A stretch of DNA of 64,000 bases, taken from NCBI GenBank assembly GCA_964590515.1, contig CAZPZD010000003.1, positions 23,839 to 87,838 on the forward strand, read 5' to 3'. Shown here piece by piece: positions 34,378 to 43,379 of this stretch. Every line of letters starts with the position of its first letter. Positions within the stretch are counted from its first letter, which is position 1. The position numbers and the translations under genes are program-made. Under the pieces are notes generated by a model. It was not told where the DNA came from. It searched no databases and worked only from the letters and a program-made list of their open reading frames with translations. This DNA is from JADFRG01 sp964590515 (GTDB lineage: Bacteria; Chloroflexota; Anaerolineae; Anaerolineales; E44-bin32).

Positions 34378-37300
34378 CTACAGGTCAGAGGCCGGGCACT
34401 GCTGAAGATGCAAAAACCGTTGGCACTCCGCCAGCGTTAGCGAGCGCGTGACGCGCGACTCCGCCAGCTCCAATAGCTCTTCGTTATCCACGAGATACAC
34501 CCGAACCACTCCATCCGTGCTGGCAACCGCGAGGAGTGGTCGGTCGTCCATCGGATTGAATGCAACCCCGGTCACCCCACCCAGGCTCCCAAACAGGGTA
34601 TGCAGCTCTTGCCCGGTCGAGACGTCCCATATCTTGGCCGTATTGTCCCCACTGCCCGTGGCGAGCCATCTGCCGTCGGGGCTGAATGCCACCGATTGGA
34701 TCTCCGAGCTGTGCCCGGCTAGGGTGTGCAGCTCGACCCCCGTGACGGCATCCCAGAGCTTCGCCGTGGCATCCTGACTCCCAGTCGCAACCCGCGTCCC
34801 ATCTGGACTGAATGCAATATCGGGGATGGGGTTCGAATGCCCGGCGAGGGTGAGCAGAACATTCCCTGTATTCAAGTCCCATATTCTCGCGGTCAGATCG
34901 GTGCTGGACGTCGCCAGCCGAGTTCCGTCGGGGCTGAAGGCTACGCCAAGAACCAAACCCTCGTGACCGACGAGATTGGACAACTCGCGGCCTGTCGCCG
35001 CATCCCATACTCGAGCCGTGGTGTCGAATCCACCAGTTGCTATCCGGGTTCCATCCGGGCTGTAGGCAACATCCCGCACGCCAACCGTGTGGCCTACAAG
35101 TGTGAGTAACTTTTGGCCGGAAAAGGTATCCCAGATAATGGAGCTTGCGTCGAAGCTGGATGTCGCTAACCGCCTCCCATCCGGCCTGAAGGCCAATCCA
35201 AGTACTGGTTCGGTATGTCCGGCCAGTGTCAGCCGCGCCTCACCCGTGACAGCGTCCCACAGCATCGCCGTGCCCATCGCACCCTCGGTTGCCATTTGAG
35301 TCCCGTCCGGGCTGTAAGCGACCCGCGCTCCTTGGCCCGAAAGCGTGACCACTTCCTGCCCTGGCGTGATGCTCCAGACTTTAGCTGTTTCGTCGAGACT
35401 GGTCGTCGCCAACCGCTTGCCGTCAGGGCTGAATACCACGTCCATCACCCAATTGGAATGACCGGTAAGGGTGAGCAACTCCTGGCCGGTACGTACGTCC
35501 CACAGCTTGGCTGCACTCCCGCTCCCGGCGGCAATCTTTGTCCCATCCGGGCTGAACATCAGGGCGCCTCCGGGGTCCTCGATAGTGAGAAGCTCCTGGA
35601 GCTCGATCCGCGTGGCGTCCCATATTTGGATGCCGGCATCGGTCGTAGCCGACATTCGCGTCCCGTCTGGACTGAAGGCGACGCTATAGATCTCTATGGT
35701 GAAACCCGTCAGGTCGCGCAGCAACTCTCCGGTCGCCACGTCCCAGATCTTCAGGCTGCGGTCGTCACTGGCGGTTGCCAGCCAATCGCCGTCCGGGCTG
35801 AAAGCTAATTCCTCGATGGCTTCCGTATGATCGGTCATCACGTGGAGCTCGGCGCCGCTTGTCAGATCCCAAATGCGCGCGGTTGCGTCCTGGCTGCCGG
35901 TGGCCAGTCGTTGGCCCTCCGGGCTAAAAGCCAGTGCCGTCACGTCGGCCGAATGGCCCGAAAGCGTCCTGATCAAGTTGCCCGAATCCGCATCCCAAAT
36001 TCGGATGAGGTTGCTATCCGCGGTGGCCAGCCACTCCCCGTCCGGATTGAAATCTACGCGTTGCGCAGTTCTGTAGTCGCTCGGTTCCGTGGTGCCCGGC
36101 AGGCGGAGAAGCTCCTCGCCGCTGGCTGCATCCCAAACGATTGTCGTGCCGTCTCTTCCGATGGTGGCGAGTCGCTTTCCATCTGGACTGAAAGCCGCCG
36201 AGTAAACCCAGGCTGAGTGGCCGGTCAGCGTCAGCCTGACCTGCGAGCCAAGGATCGATCGATGCAGCGCCTCCTCGACCTCTGGAAGCAACGACCCATC
36301 CGGGGCGCGGGTGAGTGAGGCCGCCTGCAGCGACAGCAGGATGCTGCGCTCGGGGTCGATATCCAGGTTGTTGACTGCGGCGGCGGCCAGTTCACGGGCG
36401 AAGGAGATTCGCCGTTCACTCTCCGCGGTGATGGCACTCTGCCGCGCTCGCTCACCCTGCAGCAACGCCAGACCGGCCATCCCTAGCGCCAGGATGAACG
36501 CCCCGAACAAATAGAGGGCGCGCCGGCGCAGCTGGGCGGCCGCCTTCCGTTGTGTCTCGGCTAGAGCCTGGGCGGCCTCCAGCTCCCTCCGTCGCTGGGC
36601 CTCGCGCTCAGCCTCGCCGCGCTCGGCCTGTACCCGCGAATCATCCAGAAATGATCGCTCCAGTCCGCTAAGCTGACTGGCGTGATCCCCCGCCCAACTG
36701 AGGGCCTGCGCCAGGCGCGTGCCGCGGTACAGCTCGGCCAGCTCGCGTCCGCGACGCTCCCAGGAATCCGCCGCCAGGGTGAGGTGGCGGTGTAGGCGAA
36801 GCCCCTCTCGATCCTCCTCCAGCCACTCCCGCAATGTCGGCCATTCCCGAATCAAGGCCTCATGGGCGACTTCGGCCACGTTGTTGTCCGTAGTGATCAG
36901 CCGGGCGTCGGCCAGGATAGTCAGCACCTCTCGGACCGCTGGCGCATCCTCGGGCCGGAGGATCAGCTCGTCGAATGCGACCCGCCGGCGCGTCTCCGCG
37001 ATGGACTCGTTCTCGCCAAGGTGGGTCAGGCGCAGGAATATGTTGCGAGCAATCGCCCGCTGCTTATCGTCCAGCTGATCGTGGAAAACGACGTCGGCTG
37101 TCTCGGCGATGGCGCCCCGCACGCCGCCGGAGGCGAGGTAGCCCGAAACGCCAAGCATGCGGCCGCGGCGGCGGTGCCAGGTCTCCAGCAGGGCGTGTGA
37201 GAGCAGCGGCATGGCCCCCGGTTCGGGCGGAGTGTCCCCCTCCGCGCCGACATCCTGAAGCAGCAACTCAACCAGGCCCGGCTCGAGCCCCCAGCCGCCT

Positions 37301-38310
37301 CGCTTAGCAGGCTCTTCGATGGCCCGGCGCAATTCGCCGGCGCTCATCGGGCCGATGTACTCCTGCTGGCCGGCCAACGCATCGCGTAGCTCCGCATAGG
37401 GCGCGCAGGAATTGTAGAAGTCGGCCCGAAGTGTGATCACGACATACGCCGGACCATCCGGCTCGGAAACGGCCGTCATAAGGTTGTCGATGAAGGCCCG
37501 TCGCTCGACTTCCTGCTGACAGAGAGAGAACAACTCCTCAAATTGGTCGATGACCAGCAGCTGATGCGGGTGGCCTGTGGATGGCCTCGTGGGCTCGACG
37601 CGCTTCCCCTCCAGGCTGCTCCGTAGCCGTCCTGCCATCAGATGCAGTGTCCGCGGCTCGGCGGCCAGGTCATCCATCAGGGTGGCCGTGGCTGCGAGGG
37701 AGGACCCGTTCTGGCTGAGGCTCTCGGCCAGCTTCTGCAAGGGACGGGCGGTGGGGGTGAAGCTGTGGATCATCCAGCCGTCGAAGGAGCGGCTGGTGCG
37801 CATCGCGGGGATCAGGCCGGCTCGGACGATGGAGGACTTTCCGCTGCCGGAGGCGCCGACCACCGCCAAAAAACGCGAGGGTGGTGTGGACGCCAATGAG
37901 GCTCGAATCCGGTCCAGGAGCTTGGCGGTGAGCGCCTCCCGACCAAAGAACAGGTCGGCGTCAGCTTCTTCGAAATATCGCAGGCCCTTGAAGGGGGCGG
38001 TCCCGGCCGCCGGTGGGGCTTCGCCCGGCATGGCCGCCAGATCGAGCAGCCGTTCTGCCGCCTGAGGATTGTCATCCAGGTCGAGGGCGGGGACGAACCG
38101 GGCGGTGATCGTGGCTACATCCGGCGGTCGTTGGTTCAGCTCAAGCCGGCTGACCTGCGCGTGGCTGTAGCCGACCTGAGTGGAGAGCTCGCGCTGGGTC
38201 AGGCCGGCCCGGCGCCGAAGGAACTTGAGCAAGTCGCCGAAGCTCGTAAACCGGTCCAGCGCGAGCTTGAACGTCTGGCTTGGTGTGCCGGCCTGCCTCC
38301 TGGTTATCAA
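34378..38310 (-). CDS. XRE-nSTAND-WD40 giant regulator
   Basis: The protein has 1310 aa. Order: XRE helix-turn-helix (about 25-75); nSTAND1 P-loop ATPase (105-520) with Walker A GASGSGKS at 152-159 and Walker B LLVIDQFEE at 251-259; a charged coiled-coil (560-597); one transmembrane helix (598-617); then 14 WD40 repeats (691 to about 1280), enough for two seven-bladed propellers; and a short tail with two Cys. STAND proteins are ATP-driven switches that oligomerise after sensing a ligand. The membrane helix would put the propellers outside the cell and the HTH inside. The start is TTG at 38310, and no better start is visible. Ligand and DNA target unknown. Confidence 0.93.
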   Translation of the reverse strand: MITRRQAGTPSQTFKLALDRFTSFGDLLKFLRRRAGLTQRELSTQVGYSHAQVSRLELNQRPPDVATITARFVPALDLDDNPQAAERLLDLAAMPGEAPPAAGTAPFKGLRYFEEADADLFFGREALTAKLLDRIRASLASTPPSRFLAVVGASGSGKSSIVRAGLIPAMRTSRSFDGWMIHSFTPTARPLQKLAESLSQNGSSLAATATLMDDLAAEPRTLHLMAGRLRSSLEGKRVEPTRPSTGHPHQLLVIDQFEELFSLCQQEVERRAFIDNLMTAVSEPDGPAYVVITLRADFYNSCAPYAELRDALAGQQEYIGPMSAGELRRAIEEPAKRGGWGLEPGLVELLLQDVGAEGDTPPEPGAMPLLSHALLETWHRRRGRMLGVSGYLASGGVRGAIAETADVVFHDQLDDKQRAIARNIFLRLTHLGENESIAETRRRVAFDELILRPEDAPAVREVLTILADARLITTDNNVAEVAHEALIREWPTLREWLEEDREGLRLHRHLTLAADSWERRGRELAELYRGTRLAQALSWAGDHASQLSGLERSFLDDSRVQAERGEAEREAQRRRELEAAQALAETQRKAAAQLRRRALYLFGAFILALGMAGLALLQGERARQSAITAESERRISFARELAAAAVNNLDIDPERSILLSLQAASLTRAPDGSLLPEVEEALHRSILGSQVRLTLTGHSAWVYSAAFSPDGKRLATIGRDGTTIVWDAASGEELLRLPGTTEPSDYRTAQRVDFNPDGEWLATADSNLIRIWDADSGNLIRTLSGHSADVTALAFSPEGQRLATGSQDATARIWDLTSGAELHVMTDHTEAIEELAFSPDGDWLATASDDRSLKIWDVATGELLRDLTGFTIEIYSVAFSPDGTRMSATTDAGIQIWDATRIELQELLTIEDPGGALMFSPDGTKIAAGSGSAAKLWDVRTGQELLTLTGHSNWVMDVVFSPDGKRLATTSLDETAKVWSITPGQEVVTLSGQGARVAYSPDGTQMATEGAMGTAMLWDAVTGEARLTLAGHTEPVLGLAFRPDGRRLATSSFDASSIIWDTFSGQKLLTLVGHTVGVRDVAYSPDGTRIATGGFDTTARVWDAATGRELSNLVGHEGLVLGVAFSPDGTRLATSSTDLTARIWDLNTGNVLLTLAGHSNPIPDIAFSPDGTRVATGSQDATAKLWDAVTGVELHTLAGHSSEIQSVAFSPDGRWLATGSGDNTAKIWDVSTGQELHTLFGSLGGVTGVAFNPMDDRPLLAVASTDGVVRVYLVDNEELLELAESRVTRSLTLAECQRFLHLQQCPASDL

Positions 38311-38335
38311 TGAAGCACCCCGTCGCCTCGCGACG

Positions 38336-38341
38336 ATTATA
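38336..38341 (-). promoter_or_regulatory. -10 element of the STAND/WD40 gene
   Basis: On the minus strand this reads TATAAT, 25 bases before the TTG start at 38310. No good -35 hexamer is seen at 17 bp, so the promoter may need an activator. Confidence 0.45.
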
Positions 38342-38368
38342 CGTGGCGGGGCGCCAATCCGAGCCGAG

Positions 38369-38387
38369 TTGGTGAATTTTGGTGAAT
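38369..38387. repeat. Tandem 9-bp direct repeat, possible operator
   Basis: TTGGTGAAT occurs at 38369-38377 and again at 38379-38387, a 10-bp period, about one helical turn. It lies in the 177-bp divergent region between the STAND/WD40 gene and the small peptide gene, just upstream of the minus-strand -10. This placement fits a regulator binding on one face of the DNA, perhaps the XRE domain of the STAND protein itself (inference). Confidence 0.45.
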
Positions 38388-38487
38388 CGAGTCGCTATCG
38401 GTAAGCGCCTGGCTGATAGGGTTAGCCCAAAGGCCGAGGCAACGCGCTCCACGGGCTGGAGCCTCGCCGGGCCCACCGGAGGATAGA

Positions 38488-38691
38488 GTGAACGACTACA
38501 CAGCAATGCTCTTACATGATGCTCACTATGGTGACCTGCTGCAAGAAGCACGCGGCGGCTGGCTGATCAGCGCGTCGCGGCCCGTCGACGAGACTCGGCG
38601 TTCGACCCTGGCACGGCGCAGGCGGGTCTCGAGGCTCTTGTGGGCGATGGTGTTCGCCTTGCTCGCCGTCTTAAGATCCGCGGTTGCGTAG
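38488..38691 (+). CDS. 67-aa small protein with C-terminal hydrophobic helix
   Basis: The GTG at 38488 has a strong GGAGG five bases upstream, which supports this as a real gene. The N-terminus reads 'MNDYTAMLLHDAHYGDLLQE', a pattern also seen in short uncharacterised bacterial peptides. The middle is basic (STLARRRRVSRLL), followed by a hydrophobic stretch (WAMVFALLAVL) that could insert in or attach to the membrane. It is transcribed divergently from the STAND/WD40 gene. Whether it is a partner of that protein is unknown. Confidence 0.6.
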   Translation: MNDYTAMLLHDAHYGDLLQEARGGWLISASRPVDETRRSTLARRRRVSRLLWAMVFALLAVLRSAVA

Positions 38692-38724
38692 TCGGCCTGG
38701 ATCCGTCCACCGGGTCGGCCTGCT

Positions 38725-39039
38725 TTACTGGCTCTTGGGCGGAGTTTGAGTTCCCCCGGGCCGGGCGAGCTTCAAGTACACCGCTCCGCGCACATCGAGG
38801 TAAGTGTGGTCGGGGGTCTGCACCACCCGCAGCATGACTTCGCTGCAGGCCGGACAGCGCAGCACTAGACCCGGCGCCTGGGTGAAGGTGAGCAGGCTGC
38901 CCACCTCGCCCTCCCGCCCGCAGTGGTCGCACTCGGTCGGGCTGGCGGTCATCTCCTCCCCGAAGATCTCTTCAAGTACACCCGCGGCCGAGTTCCCATC
39001 CAACATGTTTTCGTGGACCCGATCGAACGGTTCTTCCAT
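38725..39039 (-). CDS. Zinc-ribbon protein, DUF6510-like
   Basis: The protein has 104 aa from the ATG at 39039, with GGAG nine bases upstream. A zinc ribbon is formed by two Cys pairs, 'CDHCG' and 'CPAC'. The N-terminus ('DGNSAAGVLEEIFGEEMTA') matches the small DUF6510-type family, often next to a molybdopterin oxidoreductase and a flavin reductase. It is the last gene of the minus-strand block, 13 bases after the flavin reductase. A role in delivering or sensing metal, or in binding the enzyme, is inference. Confidence 0.78.
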   Translation of the reverse strand: MEEPFDRVHENMLDGNSAAGVLEEIFGEEMTASPTECDHCGREGEVGSLLTFTQAPGLVLRCPACSEVMLRVVQTPDHTYLDVRGAVYLKLARPGGTQTPPKSQ

Positions 39040-39052
39040 TACGAATCTCCTC

Positions 39053-39805
39053 TCAGGCCGTGCTGCCGCTAGGCCCGAAGCGTTCGGTCTTGATCCGCTC
39101 CGGCGCCAGACCGGCCGCGACCAGCCCATTGGCCGCGGCTTCCACCAGCAACGTCGGCCCGCAGATGAACGCCTGGGCTTTGCGGCCCAGCGGGGCCACG
39201 ACCTCTTTGAGCATCGCCGCATCGATTCGCCGGGCGTAGCCGGTCCAATTCGGCGGCCGGGCCCGGGTGAAGATCTGAATTATCCGCAGCCCATCGCCGG
39301 TCTGCTGCAAGTGCTGGAGCTCATCGGCATAGATCACATCCTCCGGTGACCGGGAGCTGTAAAGCAAATGGGTGGCGACGGTCGAGCCGGCCGCCCGCCG
39401 ATGGCGCACCATGGCCATCAGCGGCACCACTCCTGATCCGCCGGCAACGAGCAACAGTGGTCCGCCCAGGCTGGCCTCCCAGACAAAGTAGCCGCCGATC
39501 GGGCCACGCACCTCGACCCGGTCGCCTGGAACCAGCACCTCGTGAAGATAGGTGGACACCTCACCCTCCGCAAGCCGCTCGATGGTGAGGTCGATCTCGC
39601 CGGATCGTTCCGGCTCGGAAGCGATGGAGTAGCTCCGCTGGGCCTGATAACCGTCCGGCGCGGTCAGCCGAACATCGTAGTGCTGGCCCGGCCGGTGGGC
39701 GACCCAGGCGGGCAAGGTGAGGGTGAGGGTCTTCGTCCGGTAATTCTCCTTCCGGGCTGACTTGACTGTCGCGAGCTGCCACTCGAGCAGTCGTTTCATC
39801 CGCAC
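39053..39805 (-). CDS. FAD/NAD(P)H oxidoreductase (ferredoxin-reductase type)
   Basis: The protein has 250 aa. It starts with GTG at 39805 directly after the upstream TGA, or with ATG at 39799. FAD-binding motif 'RSYSIASEPE' (RxYS) and the NAD(P)-binding 'LLLVAGGSGVVPLMAMVRH' plus 'FICGPTLLVEAAANGL' are clear. No Cys-rich 2Fe-2S ferredoxin domain follows, so electrons pass straight from NAD(P)H to a partner. The likely partner is the molybdoenzyme whose gene directly precedes it. Confidence 0.9.
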   Translation of the reverse strand: MRMKRLLEWQLATVKSARKENYRTKTLTLTLPAWVAHRPGQHYDVRLTAPDGYQAQRSYSIASEPERSGEIDLTIERLAEGEVSTYLHEVLVPGDRVEVRGPIGGYFVWEASLGGPLLLVAGGSGVVPLMAMVRHRRAAGSTVATHLLYSSRSPEDVIYADELQHLQQTGDGLRIIQIFTRARPPNWTGYARRIDAAMLKEVVAPLGRKAQAFICGPTLLVEAAANGLVAAGLAPERIKTERFGPSGSTA

Positions 39806-40423
39806 TCAATCCCCGGCATACCGCTCTTCATTCCAGGGATCTCCATGGTTGTTGTAGCCCAGCGACTCCCAAAAACCGCGCTTGTCTTTCTCCGTCAGGC
39901 GCAGCCCGCGGACCCACTTCGCGCTCTTCCAGAAATACAGGTGCGGCACGACGAGCCGGGCGGGGCCGCCGTGCTCTTGCGCCAGCGGCTTGCCATCGTA
40001 TTCGTAGGCAACGAAGCCCTGACCGTTGAGCACATCCGGCATCGGCAGGTTCGTGGTGTAGCCACCGTCACAGAAGGCCGTGACGAAGCTTGCCTTAGTG
40101 GTTTGCTCGACCTGCTCCAAGAGTGTGTCGACGCTGACCCCTTTCCAACGGGTGTCGAGTTTCGTCCACTTCGTCACGCAGTGGATGTCCACGACGAACT
40201 CTTGCGCCGGCAGCGCCAGGAATTCTTCCCAGGACCAGCGAGCCGGCTTGGCCAGCTCGCCCTCGAGGCTGAAGGACCACTTGGCTAGTTCGATGCGAGG
40301 GGTCGGTCCGGCGGAAAGCACCGGGAAGTCGTCCACCGCGTGCTGGCCGGGCGGCACTCGGTCGCCGGCCCCGGCTTCCCGGCGTTTGCCGACGAATCCG
40401 CGTGAAACGAAGCGCTCGGTCAT
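39806..40423 (-). CDS. Sulfite-oxidase-like molybdopterin oxidoreductase
   Basis: The protein has 205 aa, a single SUOX/YedY-type molybdopterin domain with the Mo-ligand Cys in 'DIHCVTKW' and the conserved 'WKGVSVDTLLEQV', 'CDGGYTTNLPM' and 'GGPARLVVPHLYFWKSAKWVRGL'. It lacks the Tat signal and the haem partner typical of MsrP/YedY, and starts 'MTERFVSRGFVGKRRE', so it should stay in the cytoplasm. The linked flavin reductase is the likely electron partner. The substrate may be an S- or N-oxide, but this is open. Confidence 0.9.
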   Translation of the reverse strand: MTERFVSRGFVGKRREAGAGDRVPPGQHAVDDFPVLSAGPTPRIELAKWSFSLEGELAKPARWSWEEFLALPAQEFVVDIHCVTKWTKLDTRWKGVSVDTLLEQVEQTTKASFVTAFCDGGYTTNLPMPDVLNGQGFVAYEYDGKPLAQEHGGPARLVVPHLYFWKSAKWVRGLRLTEKDKRGFWESLGYNNHGDPWNEERYAGD

Positions 40424-40437
40424 GCCGCTTCCCGTGA

Positions 40438-41343
40438 CTACGGGTTTTCCCAGTAGGCGATCTCGCTCACGTGGATCGTGAAGTTCGAGGTCTGGCGAGC
40501 ACCGACAAACAGTCCAAAGGACCCTTCCTCCGCGTACGTGGAATCTTCGATTTCGGTGAGCCGCACCCCATTTACGTAGAGGATCAATTGGTCACCACTA
40601 GCCAACAGGCCGACTCGGTTGACCTGCTCGGAGCCGGTCTGGATGCTGGCAGCGGGCGTCGCCCGGACCAGGTTGGTCATCGCCTCGCCATCCCAGGCGC
40701 GCAGCGAGTAGCGCCCATCACAGGTCACGCCGAACAGGTAGCCCCGGTTGGCCGCATTCAGGTCGGGGACCCGAGCGATCAGACCGTAATGGTCGGAACC
40801 GGCACAGGTCCCGGTCTCCACGGTCATCTCCAAGTAGAAATCCTTGACAACTGGCCAGCTCAGCCGCCAGCCATCGGTCGTTGTGAGACCGGTGAGGACC
40901 AGCTCGCCGTCCGCGACTTGCGCTCGGGTAAAGCGGTCCTCGGCGAGCGGCCAATTCGCCCCGGTGACAAACTCATCGCGCCAGGTCGGATTGCCAAGGG
41001 TCGACCGTGGATCGTCGGCCGGGAGGGTCCGGGTAACCGGAGGCGTCGGGCTCGCGGTCGGGGTCAGGCTCGGGAGCGGGGTGGCGGAAGCCGCCGGGGT
41101 CTCGGTCGGGGTTGGTGCCGCTTCGGTCTCGGCTGGCAGGCCGGTGGGGCTTGGGCCGGCAGGCTCGATCGCCGTAGGCAGGGGGATCGCCGGTGGAAGC
41201 GCGGTCAAGGTCCCGCTCACTCGGGTGGCGAGCTCGTCCGCATTGGGCGCGGCGGGTGCCTGAGACAAGTTGCAGGCCCCCGCGCCGAGGGAGACGAGCG
41301 TGACGAGCGTGAAGAGGATCGCGAACTCTGTGCCTGATTTCAT
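40438..41343 (-). CDS. Lipoprotein with Pro/Thr linker and LamG-like domain
   Basis: The protein has 301 aa. The ATG at 41343 has GAGGAG six bases upstream. A signal peptide ends in the lipobox LGAGAC (Cys near residue 24). Residues 60-105 are a Thr/Pro/Ala/Ser-rich linker ('PTPTETPAASATPLPSLTP') typical of Chloroflexota surface proteins. The C-terminal half ('WRDEFVTGANWPLAEDRFTR... LILYVNGVRLTEIED...FTIHVSEIAYWENP') is a concanavalin-like sandwich related to the one at 920-1570. Surface-anchored; the ligand is unknown. It lies inside the molybdoenzyme block. Confidence 0.85.
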   Translation of the reverse strand: MKSGTEFAILFTLVTLVSLGAGACNLSQAPAAPNADELATRVSGTLTALPPAIPLPTAIEPAGPSPTGLPAETEAAPTPTETPAASATPLPSLTPTASPTPPVTRTLPADDPRSTLGNPTWRDEFVTGANWPLAEDRFTRAQVADGELVLTGLTTTDGWRLSWPVVKDFYLEMTVETGTCAGSDHYGLIARVPDLNAANRGYLFGVTCDGRYSLRAWDGEAMTNLVRATPAASIQTGSEQVNRVGLLASGDQLILYVNGVRLTEIEDSTYAEEGSFGLFVGARQTSNFTIHVSEIAYWENP

Positions 41344-41373
41344 AGGTCTCCTCGCAATGAACCCTTGGCCTGC

Positions 41374-42414
41374 CTAACGCCCGATCCGGGACTCCAACCC
41401 CCGAGTGATCAACCAGAGTGCGATCGGGAGCAAGGCACTGCTGGCGAAGGCGCGTACCGTCCCCGGACTCCAAGGCCAGGTCGGAGATTTGACGATCAGT
41501 TCCCGCTCTACCATCAGGCTGGTCAGGCCTTTGTTAAGAGTGTCAATCTGGCCGGCCACCGGCTCTTCGAGCGCCCGGTGGAGCGAACTAAAAACTCCGT
41601 CGATCCTGCCGCTGACCGCGCTCAGCATCCGATTCTTCTCCTCCCGCAGACGAGTATGCATCCCGTAGAGCGGCAATGTGAACAGCGCGACCGAGAGGCT
41701 CAGGTTAATGCCCAGCAGCCCGACCGTAGCCGGACCCATCGATGCCCCCGAACTGACGGCCACGATGTAGTAGCTCAACAGGACCAGCGCCAACGCGGTG
41801 CGCAAGGTGAGGGTCGAGAACGCGTAGAGCGGCTGTGGCTGAAAGAGGTTGACGGTGGTCGCCTGGGAGTGGATCAGACTGACTAACCGGAGCTGCCGGA
41901 TCGTATGGTAGAAGAGCAAGGCGAAACACATGTTGCCGAAGACAGCGCCACCGAACCCCACGATGGACAGGACAATCGGCGTCCCGGCCGGCCCGAGCAT
42001 CTCTTCTGGGGAGACCAGCAGTCCTACGATTGTGAACCCTACCCCAAGCAGGCTGACCACTCGCGCCGCACCTCTTGGCATGGTCGTGAGTTGGTAGGAG
42101 AGCCGTTCGACCTCCGGGTCCGTAAGGGAAAGAGCAGGTCGGAAATTTCTCAGGCCCTTGCGCGCCACCCCATCCAGGTATTGGATAAAGGCGAGCGGAA
42201 AGAGGGCAATGACTGCGCTGTAGGCAGCGGGAGTGGGTCCGGGCAGGGGGGATGGATCCACAAGTTGATCACTCCAGATGGCGAGCAGCACCAAGAGCGA
42301 AGTGGCCACGGTGTAGGCCAACCAGGCCGGGCCAGGCAGCCGGTCGATGGCGCCATGCAGCCGGTTTATCCAGCTGGGCGCGAACGGAGGGCGAGTTTCG
42401 GCCTGGTCCGTCAC
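41374..42414 (-). CDS. Multi-pass membrane protein, unknown function
   Basis: The protein has 346 aa. The GTG at 42414 overlaps the upstream stop (GTGA). Three N-terminal helices occur, with a Pro-rich loop, then a soluble segment (90-125) rich in 'RPALSLTDPEVERLSYQLTTMPRGAARV', further helices (125-260) and a C-terminal cytosolic coiled region before a last helix. No family could be assigned. Its coupling to the small membrane gene upstream suggests they act together. Confidence 0.65.
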   Translation of the reverse strand: MTDQAETRPPFAPSWINRLHGAIDRLPGPAWLAYTVATSLLVLLAIWSDQLVDPSPLPGPTPAAYSAVIALFPLAFIQYLDGVARKGLRNFRPALSLTDPEVERLSYQLTTMPRGAARVVSLLGVGFTIVGLLVSPEEMLGPAGTPIVLSIVGFGGAVFGNMCFALLFYHTIRQLRLVSLIHSQATTVNLFQPQPLYAFSTLTLRTALALVLLSYYIVAVSSGASMGPATVGLLGINLSLSVALFTLPLYGMHTRLREEKNRMLSAVSGRIDGVFSSLHRALEEPVAGQIDTLNKGLTSLMVERELIVKSPTWPWSPGTVRAFASSALLPIALWLITRGLESRIGR

Positions 42415-43016
42415 ATTCGGCCGCCGCGCAGCAGCCTGATCAGCACGATCCCACTTAGGGCAACCGCAACCATCGGACCGACCACGAAGCTGGGGTCGCC
42501 CACGGCGAGCCTGAGCAGGAAGCTCACCGCGAATCCGAGCGCCCAACTGAATACGCACGCGGCGATCCAGCTGCCCGACCTAGTGAGCTGCGATCGCAGG
42601 ACTAGGAACCACTGCAACACGGAAGGAGGAACCGCAACGGCGGCCCCCAGCAGCGCTCCCAAGAGCACCTGTTGGCCAGGTGGGAGATCGGCTGCACCTT
42701 CTCCGGAGAAGAACAAACTCCCCAGCATGAAAACTGCGGCGTAGCCCAAGGTGGAGGCCGTCACCCATCGCCCGGCCAGTCTCAGGTGTCGCCGTATAAC
42801 GATCCACTGCGCGATCCCGAATGGGGCGCCGAACGCCGCCCCAACTAACCCTGGGATCACGGCAGTTGAAACGCCGTTCTGCGCGGCAAGGCCCAGAGCC
42901 TCCGCCGCCGTGCCTACTGAGACCCAGGAGACCACCCCGACCCCACTTCCAATTGCGGAAGCAACTACCCAGCGGAGCCAGAAACTCCGTCCGACCATGG
43001 GGCGCGCCTCTTCCAT
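42411..43016 (-). CDS. Small multi-pass membrane protein
   Basis: The protein has 201 aa from the ATG at 43016, where GGGAG lies nine bases upstream; an alternative ATG at 43034 has no ribosome site. About five or six transmembrane helices are visible, with an internal repeat: 'GLVGAAFGAPFGIAQWIVIRRHLRLAGRWV' and 'LLGAAVAVPPSVLQWFLVLRSQLTRSGSWI', suggesting two related halves. The 'G..QW.VLR..L..AG.W' pattern is widespread in uncharacterised bacterial membrane proteins. Function unknown. Confidence 0.7.
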   Translation of the reverse strand: MEEARPMVGRSFWLRWVVASAIGSGVGVVSWVSVGTAAEALGLAAQNGVSTAVIPGLVGAAFGAPFGIAQWIVIRRHLRLAGRWVTASTLGYAAVFMLGSLFFSGEGAADLPPGQQVLLGALLGAAVAVPPSVLQWFLVLRSQLTRSGSWIAACVFSWALGFAVSFLLRLAVGDPSFVVGPMVAVALSGIVLIRLLRGGRM

Positions 43017-43169
43017 CCTACGGGACTCCCTCATGCGGCCGCGCTCATCGCCCGATGCTTCGGCGGTCCATCAGATAGCTCACCCCGGTCAGAACGAATC
43101 CCAGCCCGACGATGACCAACAGGCTGATGAACAACGGATCCCGGGCGTAGATATACATGCCGACCAGGC

Positions 43170-43379
43170 AGACCAGGATCACGCTCCGGGCGATCAGTGT
43201 CGTGGGATAGAGCGCCTCGGCATGNNNNNNNNNNNNNNNNNNNNNNNNNNNNNNNNNNNNNNNNNNNNNNNNNNNNNNNNNNNNNNNNNNNNNNNNNNNN
43301 NNNNNNNNNNNNNNNNNNNNNNNNAGACCAGGATCACGCTCCGGGCGATCAGTGTCGTGGGATAGAGCGCCTCGGCATG
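43170..43379. repeat. Identical 55-bp flanks of an assembly gap
   Basis: Bases 43170-43224 and 43325-43379 are identical (55 of 55). They sit directly on either side of 100 N (43225-43324). This is the sign of two contigs that share a terminal k-mer and were scaffolded instead of merged; the true sequence most likely contains one copy and no gap. Confidence 0.9.
43225..43324. other. Assembly gap (100 N), probably spurious
   Basis: A run of exactly 100 N between two copies of the same 55 bases. It is likely to have no real length. Confidence 0.9.

Noticed and set aside
34828..34850. 'ggttcgaa' resembling a tRNA T-loop
   Set aside because: It lies inside a WD40 repeat and no acceptor or anticodon stem can be paired. 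The same holds for 'ggttcgag' near 27460.
34484..36250. Regular ~125-bp repetition in the STAND gene, at first glance like a repeat array
   Set aside because: It is the WD40 repeat unit in coding sequence, with variable bases between blades.
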